64,000 bases of DNA from Janthinobacterium sp. 67 (lineage in GTDB: Bacteria > Pseudomonadota > Gammaproteobacteria > Burkholderiales > Burkholderiaceae_D): the NCBI RefSeq assembly GCF_002797895.1, contig NZ_PGES01000001.1:1-64000 (forward strand), in the 5' to 3' direction. A program made the translations under genes and the position numbers. Positions 53,888 through 63,476 of the stretch are shown piece by piece (the first letter of the stretch is position 1; each line of letters starts with the position of its first letter). The notes under the pieces were generated by a model that saw only the letters and a program-made list of their open reading frames with translations, had not been told where the DNA came from and made no database searches.

Positions 53888-54865
53888 ATGGCCGATGAAG
53901 GCATGCGCCCGATTATCGTCAAGCGTATCAAGAAGACGGCTGGCGGGCACCATGGCGGGGCGTGGAAAATCGCCTACGCCGACTTTGTCACGGCCATGAT
54001 GGCCTTCTTCCTGCTGATGTGGCTGCTGGGCTCCACCTCGAAGGGCGACTTGAACGGCATTTCCGAATTTTTCAAGACACCCTTGAAAGTGGCGATGGCG
54101 GGCGGCTCGGGCAGCGGCGAAAGCAATTCCGTGATCCAGGGCGGCGGCCAGGACCTGTCGCGCCAGGATGGGCAAGTGCGCAAGGCGCAGGAAGAGCAGC
54201 AGCGCAAATCGTTCGACCTCAATTCCGCCAAGGCCGCGCTCGAACGCGAGGAAGGCAAGCGCCTGCAGGCCCTCAAGGCCCGCATCGAAGCGACCATCGA
54301 CGCCAATCCCCTGCTGAAAAAATACAAGAACCAGTTGCTGCTCGATATCACCAGTGAAGGCTTGCGCATCCAGATCGTCGACGAGCAGAACCGTCCGATG
54401 TTTGCGCTCGCCAATGCGAACCTGCAACCGTACACCAAGGAAATCCTGCACGCGATCGGCTCCGTGCTCAACGAAGTGCCGAACCGCATCGGCCTGTCCG
54501 GCCATACGGATTCGACGCCATACATGAGCGATGCCGGCTACAGCAACTGGGAATTGTCGGCCGACCGCGCGAATGCGTCGCGGCGCGAGCTGGTGATCGG
54601 CGGCATGAAGGAAGAAAAAGTCTTGCGCGTGGTGGGCCTGGGTTCGGCCGCCCACCTGGACAAGCTCGATCCTTTCAACCCGATCAACCGGCGCATCAGC
54701 ATCATCGTCATGAACAAGCGCACGGAAGAAAACGTCCTGCGCGACGGCGCGGCGATCGAATTGCCCGTGACCGATGCCGCTTCCGCCGCTGTCGCTTCAG
54801 GGCTGGCGGCCGGTGCGCCGTCCGCGGCGGCGCCAGTTCCTGCTTCGGCCGCGGCGAAAAAATAA
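53888..54865 (+). CDS. motB: Flagellar motor stator MotB
   Basis: Stator anchor subunit of 325 residues. The single N-terminal helix carries the proton-binding Asp in AYADFVTAMMAFFLLMWLLG; the plug region follows (about 55-75), and the OmpA-like peptidoglycan domain (about 150-280) contains SGHTDSTPY, NWELSADRANASRR and NRRISIIVM. A low-complexity Ala/Pro tail of about 30 residues ends the protein. GGGGGA lies before the ATG. The CheZ-like gene follows. Confidence 0.95.
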   Translation: MADEGMRPIIVKRIKKTAGGHHGGAWKIAYADFVTAMMAFFLLMWLLGSTSKGDLNGISEFFKTPLKVAMAGGSGSGESNSVIQGGGQDLSRQDGQVRKAQEEQQRKSFDLNSAKAALEREEGKRLQALKARIEATIDANPLLKKYKNQLLLDITSEGLRIQIVDEQNRPMFALANANLQPYTKEILHAIGSVLNEVPNRIGLSGHTDSTPYMSDAGYSNWELSADRANASRRELVIGGMKEEKVLRVVGLGSAAHLDKLDPFNPINRRISIIVMNKRTEENVLRDGAAIELPVTDAASAAVASGLAAGAPSAAAPVPASAAAKK

Positions 54866-54910
54866 CACGCAAGGCTGTCACGCGTGATGTATTGAAACAA
54901 TGAGACCTTT

Positions 54911-55459
54911 ATGACAAGAAAGAAAATACTTGGCTCGCATGTAAAGCGCCTGTTGTCTGGCGTGTCGGACCATGGCCGCAAGCACTTGACGGAGGTGGAA
55001 ACCGACCTGGTGCAGACCGGCATCTTGCTGGAAGAGGCGATCGAGAAGCTGTCCTTCAATTTCATGGCGATACACGCAGCCGTCGCTGCGCAGCAGGACA
55101 CCATCGCCCTGTTGCTCGACGGCGGCATTCCGGCCGAGGAGCAGCGGGAAAAACTGCTGGCGCTGCAGGATGAGGTGGGGGGCTACGTGAATGCCGCCAT
55201 CACCAGCATGCAGTTCCAGGATATGACCAGCCAGCTGATCGAGCGTACCTTGAAGCGCGTGACGGGCTTGCGCGAGTTCCTCGGGACCCTGGGTTCGCAT
55301 GGCGCGGAGATGTTGCCGGAGAGCGACAATGAAGAAATTGTCGCCTTGCTGGGGCGGGTCAGCATGGCGCTGGCGATTCAAAGCCTGGAGTTGCGCAGCG
55401 TGCTGCGCAAGGCTGTCAGTCAACAGCATTTGGAAAGTGGCGACATCGAGCTGTTCTAG
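54911..55459 (+). CDS. CheZ-like chemotaxis protein
   Basis: A mostly helical 182-residue protein. In the middle, AITSMQFQDMTSQLIERTLK (97-116) carries D104-x-x-x-Q108, the spacing of CheZ Asp143 and Gln147 in the DLTGQ motif, the residues that dephosphorylate CheY-P. The C-terminus LESGDIELF resembles the acidic, aromatic CheY-anchor of CheZ. It lacks the long N-terminal extension of typical CheZ (about 210-220 residues). Position between motB and cheY supports a CheY-phosphatase role. Assignment is from motif only; it is not firmly CheZ. Confidence 0.65.
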   Translation: MTRKKILGSHVKRLLSGVSDHGRKHLTEVETDLVQTGILLEEAIEKLSFNFMAIHAAVAAQQDTIALLLDGGIPAEEQREKLLALQDEVGGYVNAAITSMQFQDMTSQLIERTLKRVTGLREFLGTLGSHGAEMLPESDNEEIVALLGRVSMALAIQSLELRSVLRKAVSQQHLESGDIELF

Positions 55460-55542
55460 CATGCCAGTGCGGAGCGCTTGTGGTTGCATGGATTGATTAA
55501 TCAAATACTCGGGCAGGATGCCCGGAATAAGTGGGAGCAAAG

Positions 55543-55908
55543 ATGGCCAAAACGATACTTGCAGTGGACGATTCCAGCTCATTGCGCCAGATGGTGGCGT
55601 TCAGCCTGAAAGCCGCCGGTTACCAGGTGGTGGAGGCCGTCGACGGCCAGGACGGACTGGAAAAAGCCAAGCTGCAAACCGTGGACCTGGTGTTGACGGA
55701 CCAGAACATGCCGCGCATGGATGGCCTGGAGCTGATCAAGCTGCTGCGTGAACTGCCGACCTACCAGAAAGTGCCCATCCTGATGCTGACGACGGAGTCG
55801 TCGGACGAGATGAAGTCGAAGGGACGTGCCGCCGGCGCCAACGGCTGGCTGGTCAAGCCCTTCGATCCGCAACGCCTGATCGAAGTGGTCAAGAAGGTGA
55901 TCGGCTGA
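55543..55908 (+). CDS. cheY: Chemotaxis response regulator CheY (first copy)
   Basis: Receiver protein of 121 residues that binds the flagellar switch when phosphorylated. Acidic pair in LAVDDSSSLRQMV, phospho-Asp in LTDQNMPRMDG, Thr in LMLTTESS and Lys in WLVKPFDP are all present. It differs clearly from the second copy ([10 protein letters not shown]) at the window end. GGGAGC lies upstream of ATG 55543; a frame-extended GTG at 55531 is less likely. cheA follows 43 bases on. Confidence 0.9.
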   Translation: MAKTILAVDDSSSLRQMVAFSLKAAGYQVVEAVDGQDGLEKAKLQTVDLVLTDQNMPRMDGLELIKLLRELPTYQKVPILMLTTESSDEMKSKGRAAGANGWLVKPFDPQRLIEVVKKVIG

Positions 55909-55951
55909 TGCCAGCCGCGCAGTGCAACGATGCAATTGACGGAGTCACCCT

Positions 55952-58153
55952 ATGACCATCGATATTAGCCAGTTTTTTCAGGTCTTTTTCGATGAGGCCG
56001 AAGAACTGCTGGCTGAAAAGGAACGGCTGCTGCTGGCCGTCGATATTGCGGCGCCCGACGCCGAAGACCTGAATGCCATTTTCCGCACCGCCCACTCGAT
56101 CAAGGGCGGCGCTTCGACGTTCGGTCTCTCCGACATGAGCGAGGTGACGCACATCCTCGAGTCGCTGCTCGACCGCATCCGCCAGGGCCAGATGGCCCTG
56201 ACGGCGGAGCACGTCGACGCCTTCCTGGCGGCCAAGGATATCCTCAAGATGCAGCTCGATGGCCATCGCCTGGGCAGCGCCGTCGACCAGGATGCCGTGG
56301 CCAATGTGCGCATGATGCTGCAGTCGTTTTCGCAGGACGTGCCCGTGGCCGCGCTCACGCCCGTCGCGCCGGCCTTCCATACGGCGGAAAAAGCCGCCGT
56401 CAGCCATGCCGGCGGCCATCGCATCCGCCTGGAACTGCCAGCCATGGAGCAGCGCGAAGTCGATGCGCTGGCGGCCGAACTGGGCTTGATGGGCGACGTC
56501 GCCGTGTCCAGCTTGCCCGACGCGTGCAAGGTGCTGGAAGTGACGACGCATGAAAGCCTGGACGATATCCTGGCCATCTGCTCGTTCGTGCTCAATCCCG
56601 ACGACATGGTGATCACGCAGGCGCCGCCTTTGGCGCCAGGCGAAGCCGAAGCGGCCCGCGCGGCGCAGGAAAAAGCCCAGGGCTACGGTTTCTTCGATCC
56701 GCTGCCGGGCGCGCCTGCCGCACAGGGCGCGGCCGATCCTGGCTATGGCTTCTTCCAGCCGCTCGAGGACATCCGCGCCGCCGCCGGCGTGCAGAGCGAC
56801 GCCGAACAGGGCTACGGTTTCTTCCAGCCCCTCGAACAGATACGCGCCGACGCGGCCAGGGCGGGCAGCGCCAGCGCTGCCGCCGCGCCTGCCGTGGCCA
56901 GCGCCGCGGCCGAAGCGGAACAGGAAAAGAAACCGGCCAAGAAAGAGGGCGACAAGGCCGGCGCCGAATCGTCGTCGATCCGCGTCTCGATCGAAAAAGT
57001 CGACCAGCTGATCAACCTGGTGGGTGAACTGGTGATCACGCAGGCGATGATCGAGCAGCGCGCCAGCGCGCTCGACCCGATGCTGCATGAAAAACTGCTC
57101 GACAGCGTCAGCCACCTGACGCGCAATACGCGCGACTTGCAGGAAGCGGTGATGTCGATCCGCATGATGCCGATGGATTTCGTCTTCTCGCGCTTCCCGC
57201 GCATGGTGCGCGACCTGGCCACGAAACTGGGCAAGAAGGTAGATTTCATCACGAATGGCGCCGCCACGGAACTGGACAAGGGCCTTATCGAGCGCATCGT
57301 CGATCCGCTCACGCACCTGGTGCGCAACAGCATCGACCACGGCGTGGAAATGCCGGCCGCCCGCGTGGCCGCCGGCAAGACCGAGGCGGGCCGCCTGTTC
57401 CTTTCGGCCAGCCACCAGGGCGGCAACATCATCATCGAAGTATCCGACGATGGCGCGGGCCTGAACCGCGAGCGCATCCTGGCCAAGGCGGCGCAGCAGG
57501 GACTGGACGTATCCGAGACGATGAGCGACGCCGACGTGTGGCAGCTGATTTTCGCACCCGGTTTTTCCACCGCCGAAGCCGTCACCGACGTGTCGGGCCG
57601 CGGCGTGGGCATGGATGTCGTCAAGCGCAATATCAGCGCCATGGGCGGCGTCGTCGACATCCGCTCGGCCAAGGGTTTCGGCACGACGATTTCCATCTCG
57701 CTGCCGCTGACCCTGGCCATCCTCGACGGCATGTCGATCAGGGTCGGCGACGAAGTCTATATTTTGCCGCTGGGCTTTGTCATCGAATCCTTGCAGCCGG
57801 CCGTTGAGGATATCAAGGACATCAGTGGCAAGGGCCAGGTGGTGAAGGTGCGCGGCGAATACCTGCCATTGATCCCGCTGTACCAGATGTTCGACATCGC
57901 GCCGCGCTTTACCAGCCCGTCGGAAGGCATCTGCGTGATCCTCGAGACGGAAGGGCGCAAGGCGGCCCTGTTTGTCGACGACCTGGTGGGGCAGCAGCAA
58001 GTCGTGGTGAAGAACCTCGAATCGAATTACCGCAAGGTGGTGGGCATTTCCGGCGCCACCATCCTGGGCGATGGCGGCGTGTCGCTGATTCTCGATGTCG
58101 CCGCCCTGATCCGTTCCTCGCGCCAGCTGGCTGACGAGTCCATTTTTTCGTAG
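55952..58153 (+). CDS. cheA: Chemotaxis histidine kinase CheA
   Basis: Kinase of 733 residues. The Hpt domain (about 1-105) has phosphohistidine His48 in RTAHSIKGGAS. A CheY-binding-like P2 domain is at about 150-220. The linker holds three GYGFFxPL repeats (about 244, 264 and 287). Dimerisation begins near 335 (RVSIEKVDQLINLVGELVI), the ATPase near 430 (N box HLVRNSIDHGVE, then DDGAGLNRER), and a CheW-like domain ends the protein (DGMSIRVGDEVYILP). All motifs needed for autophosphorylation are present. Confidence 0.95.
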   Translation: MTIDISQFFQVFFDEAEELLAEKERLLLAVDIAAPDAEDLNAIFRTAHSIKGGASTFGLSDMSEVTHILESLLDRIRQGQMALTAEHVDAFLAAKDILKMQLDGHRLGSAVDQDAVANVRMMLQSFSQDVPVAALTPVAPAFHTAEKAAVSHAGGHRIRLELPAMEQREVDALAAELGLMGDVAVSSLPDACKVLEVTTHESLDDILAICSFVLNPDDMVITQAPPLAPGEAEAARAAQEKAQGYGFFDPLPGAPAAQGAADPGYGFFQPLEDIRAAAGVQSDAEQGYGFFQPLEQIRADAARAGSASAAAAPAVASAAAEAEQEKKPAKKEGDKAGAESSSIRVSIEKVDQLINLVGELVITQAMIEQRASALDPMLHEKLLDSVSHLTRNTRDLQEAVMSIRMMPMDFVFSRFPRMVRDLATKLGKKVDFITNGAATELDKGLIERIVDPLTHLVRNSIDHGVEMPAARVAAGKTEAGRLFLSASHQGGNIIIEVSDDGAGLNRERILAKAAQQGLDVSETMSDADVWQLIFAPGFSTAEAVTDVSGRGVGMDVVKRNISAMGGVVDIRSAKGFGTTISISLPLTLAILDGMSIRVGDEVYILPLGFVIESLQPAVEDIKDISGKGQVVKVRGEYLPLIPLYQMFDIAPRFTSPSEGICVILETEGRKAALFVDDLVGQQQVVVKNLESNYRKVVGISGATILGDGGVSLILDVAALIRSSRQLADESIFS

Positions 58154-58183
58154 TACCGATAGATAAAGATAGGAAAACGCACC

Positions 58184-58690
58184 ATGTCAGATACTCAACA
58201 AACATCCGGAAGCAATGCGGGCGACGGCAAGGACATCGCCGGTCGTGAATTCCTGGCCTTCACCCTGGGCTCCGAAGAGTACGGCATCGATATCCTGAAG
58301 GTCCAGGAAATCCGTGGTTACGAAGCGGTCACCCGCATCGCCAACGCGCCTGAATTCATCAAGGGCGTGATCAACCTGCGCGGCATCATCATTCCCGTGG
58401 TCGACATGCGCATCAAGTTCAAGCTGGGCACGCCCGTGTACGACCAGTTCACGGTGGTGATCATCCTGAACATCGGCGGCCGTATCGTCGGCATGGTGGT
58501 CGACAGCGTTTCCGACGTCACCACCCTGACGCCTGAACAGGTGAAACCGGCGCCGGAAATGGGCACCGCCTTCTCGACCGATTACATGATCGGCCTGGGC
58601 ACCATCGACGAGCGCATGCTGATCCTGGTCGACATCGACAAGCTGATGTCGAGCAGCGAGATGGGCCTGATCGACAAGCTGGCGGCGTAA
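58184..58690 (+). CDS. cheW: Chemotaxis coupling protein CheW
   Basis: Adaptor of 168 residues linking receptors to CheA. Seen: [56 protein letters not shown] and [11 protein letters not shown], all standard CheW. Spacing to cheA is 30 bases and AGGA lies before the ATG. A hairpin with TTTT follows its stop and may reduce expression of the receptor behind it. Confidence 0.95.
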   Translation: MSDTQQTSGSNAGDGKDIAGREFLAFTLGSEEYGIDILKVQEIRGYEAVTRIANAPEFIKGVINLRGIIIPVVDMRIKFKLGTPVYDQFTVVIILNIGGRIVGMVVDSVSDVTTLTPEQVKPAPEMGTAFSTDYMIGLGTIDERMLILVDIDKLMSSSEMGLIDKLAA

Positions 58691-58700
58691 GCGGCGGCAA

Positions 58701-58726
58701 GGCGGCGCCCGGTGCGCCGCCGTTTT
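58701..58726 (+). terminator. GC-rich hairpin after cheW, weak terminator or attenuator
   Basis: GGCGGCGC (58701-58708) pairs with GCGCCGCC (58714-58721) around CCGGT, then GTTTT. The T run is short, so partial termination within the chemotaxis operon is more likely than a full stop. Confidence 0.5.
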
Positions 58727-58870
58727 AGCACGCAAAGAATCACTACAGATATGCATGTACCGGCGCGGCCAGAGGCGCGCCGGCAGGCTGCAAGGTCCGA
58801 CAGAGACCAGGCCACAACACGGCGCCGTCCGGTTGAACGGGCGCCGTTCACATAAATATTGGAGACTGTA

Positions 58871-60592
58871 ATGAGTTTGCGCGATTTCAAGATAGGCACC
58901 CGGCTGGGGATAGGTTTTGGCAGCATCCTCGCCATCCTGGTGGTGGTGATCGTTTCGGCGAATGCACTGAATTACCGTAACAAGGCCCAGCTGCTCGCGG
59001 GCCTGGAGCTGGCAAGTGAAAAGAATACGCAGGCCTCGCTGATGAAAAGCGCGATGCTGGAAACCGGTATCGCCATGCGCAATATCGGCTTGCAGGGCGA
59101 TGTGGCCCTGATGCAGGCGGAAGAAGGGAAGGTGCGCGAGCAGCGCAAGCTGTACGACGGCGCGCGCGGCAAGCTGTCCACCCTGGGCCTGTCCGATGGT
59201 GAAAAGGCGCTGCTGGCCAATATCGCCAAGGTCGACGGCGAAGTCGATGCCGCCTTCAAGGAAGCGATGGGGCAGGTGCTGGCGTTTAACAGCGAGGGCG
59301 CGGCCAAGGTGATCGCCACCCGCATCGATCCCTTGAACAAGACGACCCTGGCCGATATCAACAAGCTGCTCGACTTGCAGCACGTGGCGCAGCAAAGCTT
59401 CATGGACGACTCGCTGGCGGCCGATGCGCGGCTGATGACGGTACTGTTCATCCTGGGCGGTGCGGCGGTGGCGATCGGCGCCTGGTGCGCCATCTTCATC
59501 ACGCGCTCGATCACGGTGCCGCTGTCCGGCGCACTGGCCGTGGCGCAGAAAGTGGCGGCGGGCGAACTGACGTCGCGCGTGGTGGTCGAAGGCAAGGATG
59601 AAACGAGCGCGCTGCAGCAGGCATTGAAGGACATGAACGAGAGCCTGGTGCAGACGGTCAGCGACGTGCGCAATGGAACGGACACCATCACCGTGGCCTC
59701 GCGCGAGATCGCCAGCGGCAATGCCGACCTGTCGGCGCGCACGGAGACGCAGGCCAGTTCGCTCGAAGAGACGGCGTCGTCGATGGAAGAGCTGACGTCG
59801 ACCGTGAAGCAGAACGCGGACAACGCGCGCCAGGCCAACCAGCTGGCCGTGTCGGCGTCGTCGGTGGCGGAGCAGGGCGGCAACGTGGTGGCGCAAGTGG
59901 TCGATACGATGGGTTCCATCAAGGACAGTTCGCGCAAGATCGTCGACATCATCGGCGTCATCGACGGCATCGCGTTCCAGACGAATATCCTGGCGTTGAA
60001 TGCGGCCGTCGAGGCGGCGCGCGCAGGCGAGCAGGGACGCGGTTTTGCGGTGGTGGCGTCGGAAGTGCGCAATCTGGCGCAACGCTCGGCCGGCGCGGCG
60101 AAAGAGATCAAGGGCCTGATCGGGGACTCGGTCGACAAGGTCGATGCGGGCAGCCGCCTGGTGGACGAGGCGGGGCAGACCATGGGCCTGATCGTCACGT
60201 CGATCCGGCAGGTGGCCGACATCATGGGCGAGATCACGGCGGCGACGCAGGAACAGAGCCATGGCATCGAGGAAGTGAACCAGGCCATCGCGCAGATGGA
60301 CCAGATGACGCAGCAGAACGCGGCGCTGGTCGAGGAAGCGGCGGCGGCCGCCGAAAGCATGCAGGAACAGGCGCAGAAACTGGCCGACGCCGTCAGCATC
60401 TTCAAGCTCGATGGCGAGAGCGCGGCGCAGGCGGCCATGCCCGCGTCCGCGCCGGTAGTCAAGGCGGCGGCACGGCCGGCACCGAGTGTGGCGGCAAATA
60501 CACGGCGGTTGGCAAAGACGGCGCAAGCCGGCTCGCCACCGCCCGCGAAAAAGCTGGCGGCAGCCGGCGGCGACGATTGGGAAGAGTTCTGA
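58871..60592 (+). CDS. Methyl-accepting chemotaxis protein with CheR/CheB tether
   Basis: Transmembrane receptor of 573 residues. TM1 is about 12-32 and TM2 about 190-210; the periplasmic part between them is a four-helix bundle. HAMP follows (ITRSITVPLSGALAVAQKV), then the signalling domain with tip GIAFQTNILALNAAVEAARAG. The protein ends in GGDDWEEF after a flexible Ala/Pro-rich linker, matching the NWETF-type pentapeptide that docks CheR and CheB. GGAGA precedes ATG 58871. Ligand is unknown. Confidence 0.92.
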   Translation: MSLRDFKIGTRLGIGFGSILAILVVVIVSANALNYRNKAQLLAGLELASEKNTQASLMKSAMLETGIAMRNIGLQGDVALMQAEEGKVREQRKLYDGARGKLSTLGLSDGEKALLANIAKVDGEVDAAFKEAMGQVLAFNSEGAAKVIATRIDPLNKTTLADINKLLDLQHVAQQSFMDDSLAADARLMTVLFILGGAAVAIGAWCAIFITRSITVPLSGALAVAQKVAAGELTSRVVVEGKDETSALQQALKDMNESLVQTVSDVRNGTDTITVASREIASGNADLSARTETQASSLEETASSMEELTSTVKQNADNARQANQLAVSASSVAEQGGNVVAQVVDTMGSIKDSSRKIVDIIGVIDGIAFQTNILALNAAVEAARAGEQGRGFAVVASEVRNLAQRSAGAAKEIKGLIGDSVDKVDAGSRLVDEAGQTMGLIVTSIRQVADIMGEITAATQEQSHGIEEVNQAIAQMDQMTQQNAALVEEAAAAAESMQEQAQKLADAVSIFKLDGESAAQAAMPASAPVVKAAARPAPSVAANTRRLAKTAQAGSPPPAKKLAAAGGDDWEEF

Positions 60593-60662
60593 CGCCAACC
60601 CGGTCCCGCTAGTTATACTTGCAAAGGCATTGGTCAGAGTAGTCATAGAGAGGTAAAAACAA

Positions 60663-61535
60663 ATGCCGCAAACTAAAACGGATTCGGTCAAAGAATTTGA
60701 TTTCACTGGCAAGGACTTCGAACGGGTCCGCGCCATGATTTACAAGCGGGCCGGCATCGCGCTGGCCGACAGCAAGCAGGAAATGGTCTACAGCCGCCTG
60801 GCCAGGCGATTGCGCGCGACCGGCATTTCCTCGTTCGTCCGTTACCTGGACGACCTGGAAGCGGGCCGCATGGGCGACGAGTGGGAGGCGTTCACGAATG
60901 CGCTGACGACCAACCTGACGTCGTTTTTCCGCGAGGCGCATCACTTCCCGCTGCTGGCCGAGCACGTGAAAAAACTGAGCGGGCCGATCACCATCTGGTG
61001 TTCGGCCAGTTCCACCGGCGAAGAGCCGTATTCGATCGCCATGACGGTGTGCGAGGCGTTCAATACGCTCACGCCGCCCGTCACCATCATCGCCACGGAC
61101 ATCGACACGAACGTGCTGGCCACGGCCGCCAATGGCGTCTACAACCTGGACCGCCTCGACAAGATGCCGGCCGACCGCGCGCGGCGCTTTTTCTTGCGCG
61201 GCAAGGGCGACCGCGAAGGGCAGGTGCGGGTACGCCCGGAACTGCGCCAGATGATCACCTTCAAGCCGCTCAACCTGCTGGCCGACAGCTGGCCGGTGAC
61301 GGGGCAGTTCGACGTCATCTTTTGCCGTAACGTGATGATCTATTTTGACAAGGCGACGCAGCGCAAGATCCTGTCGCGCTTTGTACCCTTGATGAAGCCC
61401 GATGCGCTGCTGTTTGCAGGCCATTCGGAGAATTTTCTGTACGTGTCGGATTCATTGAAGCTGCGCGGTAAAACAGTCTATGAGCTCGACCAGCCCCGGG
61501 GCGCCGCGCCCAAGGCAACGTCGCATCGTACATGA
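60663..61535 (+). CDS. cheR: Chemotaxis protein methyltransferase CheR
   Basis: SAM-dependent glutamate methyltransferase of receptors, 290 residues. Seen: the N-terminal CheR helical domain (RARIYKRAGIAL region, RMGDEWEAFTNALTTNLTSF), FFREAHHFPLL, the SAM site CSASSTGEEPYSIAM and CRNVMIYFDKATQ. AGAGAGG is upstream. The receptor in front carries the DWEEF tether it would bind. cheD starts 9 bases after the stop. Confidence 0.94.
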   Translation: MPQTKTDSVKEFDFTGKDFERVRAMIYKRAGIALADSKQEMVYSRLARRLRATGISSFVRYLDDLEAGRMGDEWEAFTNALTTNLTSFFREAHHFPLLAEHVKKLSGPITIWCSASSTGEEPYSIAMTVCEAFNTLTPPVTIIATDIDTNVLATAANGVYNLDRLDKMPADRARRFFLRGKGDREGQVRVRPELRQMITFKPLNLLADSWPVTGQFDVIFCRNVMIYFDKATQRKILSRFVPLMKPDALLFAGHSENFLYVSDSLKLRGKTVYELDQPRGAAPKATSHRT

Positions 61536-61544
61536 GAGTGAAAT

Positions 61545-62153
61545 ATGAGCCTGGAATCCAAAGAGCAATTCGCCACTAACGTCTATTACGACAGGACGTT
61601 CAATTGTGACGCCGCCAAGATCTTGCCTGGTGAGTATTACTTTACCAACAAGGACATGCTGATCGTCACCGTGCTCGGCTCCTGCGTCTCGGCCTGCATC
61701 CGCGACCGCGTCACGGGCCTGGGCGGCATGAACCATTTCATGCTGCCCGATGGCGGCAGCGATCCGAACAGCCCGATTTCCGCATCGATGCGCTATGGCA
61801 CCTACGCCATGGAAATCCTGATCAACGATCTGCTGAAGGCGGGCGCGCGGCGCGAGAACATGGAAGCGAAAGTGTTCGGCGGCGGCGCCGTGCTGCGCGG
61901 CTTCACGGCGATCAACGTGGGCGAACGCAATGCGGCCTTCGTCATCAATTACCTGAAGGCCGAAAAGATGCGCGTGGTGGCCGAAGACCTGAACGACATC
62001 CACCCGCGCAAGGTGTACTTTTTCCCCCGCAGCGGCAAGGTGCTGGTGAAAAAACTGATGCAGACGCATAACGACACCCTGGTGCGCCGCGAACTCGATT
62101 ACGCCAGCCGCCTCAAGGTCGCGCCGGTGGGTGGCGAGGTCGAACTGTTCTAG
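61545..62153 (+). CDS. cheD: Chemoreceptor glutamine deamidase CheD
   Basis: Cysteine-type deamidase of receptor glutamines, 202 residues. The catalytic Cys and His are in [13 protein letters not shown] and [12 protein letters not shown]; the later [20 protein letters not shown] is also typical. It ends VGGEVELF. It lies between cheR and cheB, which is common in betaproteobacteria. Confidence 0.94.
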   Translation: MSLESKEQFATNVYYDRTFNCDAAKILPGEYYFTNKDMLIVTVLGSCVSACIRDRVTGLGGMNHFMLPDGGSDPNSPISASMRYGTYAMEILINDLLKAGARRENMEAKVFGGGAVLRGFTAINVGERNAAFVINYLKAEKMRVVAEDLNDIHPRKVYFFPRSGKVLVKKLMQTHNDTLVRRELDYASRLKVAPVGGEVELF

Positions 62154-62258
62154 TAGCACCAGGCCAAACCTGCCGCGCCGCGCCATGCGGCTTGCGGCGG
62201 TTTGTCCGGTGGACTAATTTAATAAGGAATAAGGGCCGCAAGGCCTGGAAGGATAACT

Positions 62259-63329
62259 ATGAAGATCAAAGTATTGATCGTGGACGACTCGGCGCTGATC
62301 CGCAGCGTCATGACGGAAATCGTGAACAGCCAGCCCGACATGGAAGTGGTGGGCGCGGCGCCCGATCCGCTGGTGGCGCGCGAGATGATCAAGCAGACCA
62401 ACCCCGACGTGCTGACCCTCGACGTCGAGATGCCGAAGATGGATGGTCTGGACTTCCTGGAAAAGCTGATGCGCTTGCGCCCCATGCCGGTATTGATGGT
62501 GTCGTCCCTGACCGAGCGCGGTTCGGAAATCACCATGCGCGCGCTGGAGCTGGGCGCCGTCGATTTCGTCACCAAGCCGAAGATCTCGATTCAGAGCGGC
62601 ATGCGCGAGTACACGGACATGATCGCCGACAAGATCCGCGCCGCCTCGAAGGCGCGCATCCGTGCGCGCACCCTGCCGTCGGCAGGCGACAAGACGGCCG
62701 CGCCGCTGCCCGCCCTGCGCAGCCCGTTGACGTCGAGCGAAAAGCTGATCATCGTGGGCGCCTCGACGGGCGGCACGGAAGCGATCCGCGAATTTCTCAT
62801 GCAGATGCCGTCCGATTGCCCCGGCATCCTGATCACGCAGCACATGCCGGAAGGCTTTACGCGCTCGTTTGCGCGCCGCCTCGATTCCCTGTGCAAGATA
62901 TCGGTGCAGGAAGCGGCGGGCGGCGAACGCGTGCTGCCCGGCCACGCCTACATCGCGCCCGGCCATTCGCACCTGACCCTGACGCGCAGCGGCGCCAACT
63001 ACATGACCAAGATCGACCAGGGCGAGCCGGTGAACCGCCACCGCCCGTCCGTCGACGTGCTGTTCCGTTCGGCCGCGCAATCGGCAGGTAAAAATGCCGT
63101 CGGCGTGATCCTCACCGGCATGGGCAAGGATGGCGCACAAGGCATGTTGGAAATGAAGGCCGCAGGGGCGTATAATTTTGCACAGGATGAGGCCAGTTGC
63201 GTGGTGTTCGGCATGCCGCGCGAGGCGATCGCCGTCGGTGCTACGCATGAGGTTGGCGCTCTGACGGCGCTGCCTGGCATGGTGCTGGGACACCTGGCGG
63301 CACATGGCATGCGTGCTTTGCGCGTGTAA
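62259..63329 (+). CDS. cheB: Chemotaxis methylesterase/deamidase CheB
   Basis: Response regulator esterase of 356 residues. The receiver (1-120) has [14 protein letters not shown] and phospho-Asp in [12 protein letters not shown]. The catalytic domain (about 165-350) has Ser in [14 protein letters not shown], His in [17 protein letters not shown] and Asp in [15 protein letters not shown] lies before the ATG. It opposes CheR to give adaptation. Confidence 0.95.
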   Translation: MKIKVLIVDDSALIRSVMTEIVNSQPDMEVVGAAPDPLVAREMIKQTNPDVLTLDVEMPKMDGLDFLEKLMRLRPMPVLMVSSLTERGSEITMRALELGAVDFVTKPKISIQSGMREYTDMIADKIRAASKARIRARTLPSAGDKTAAPLPALRSPLTSSEKLIIVGASTGGTEAIREFLMQMPSDCPGILITQHMPEGFTRSFARRLDSLCKISVQEAAGGERVLPGHAYIAPGHSHLTLTRSGANYMTKIDQGEPVNRHRPSVDVLFRSAAQSAGKNAVGVILTGMGKDGAQGMLEMKAAGAYNFAQDEASCVVFGMPREAIAVGATHEVGALTALPGMVLGHLAAHGMRALRV

Positions 63330-63407
63330 GCCACGTTTTATATGATCTGAGGCAAGTTTGTTCGCCTAAAAGCAACGAAAATGCTATCCTACAACTTGCT
63401 GCCGTAG

Positions 63408-63443
63408 TGTCGACCATAATGTCGGCATTCATGTCGATATTAT
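63408..63443. repeat. Three 12-bp direct repeats beginning TGTCG
   Basis: TGTCG starts at 63408, 63420 and 63432, an exact 12-base period (TGTCGACCATAA, TGTCGGCATTCA, TGTCGATATTAT). The array is 33 bases before the last cheY, in the only sizeable gap of the che operon. It may be a binding array for a regulator; function unknown. Confidence 0.5.
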
Positions 63444-63476
63444 TAACAAACCGCTACAGAAACAACGGAGTTATTC

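Noticed and set aside
55889..60736. Very long minus-strand frames opposite cheA, cheW and the MCP
   Set aside because: These are shadow frames caused by codon bias; the che genes on the plus strand are complete.
63408..63443. CRISPR-like array
   Set aside because: Only three 12-base units with a 5-base core and no spacers or cas genes.
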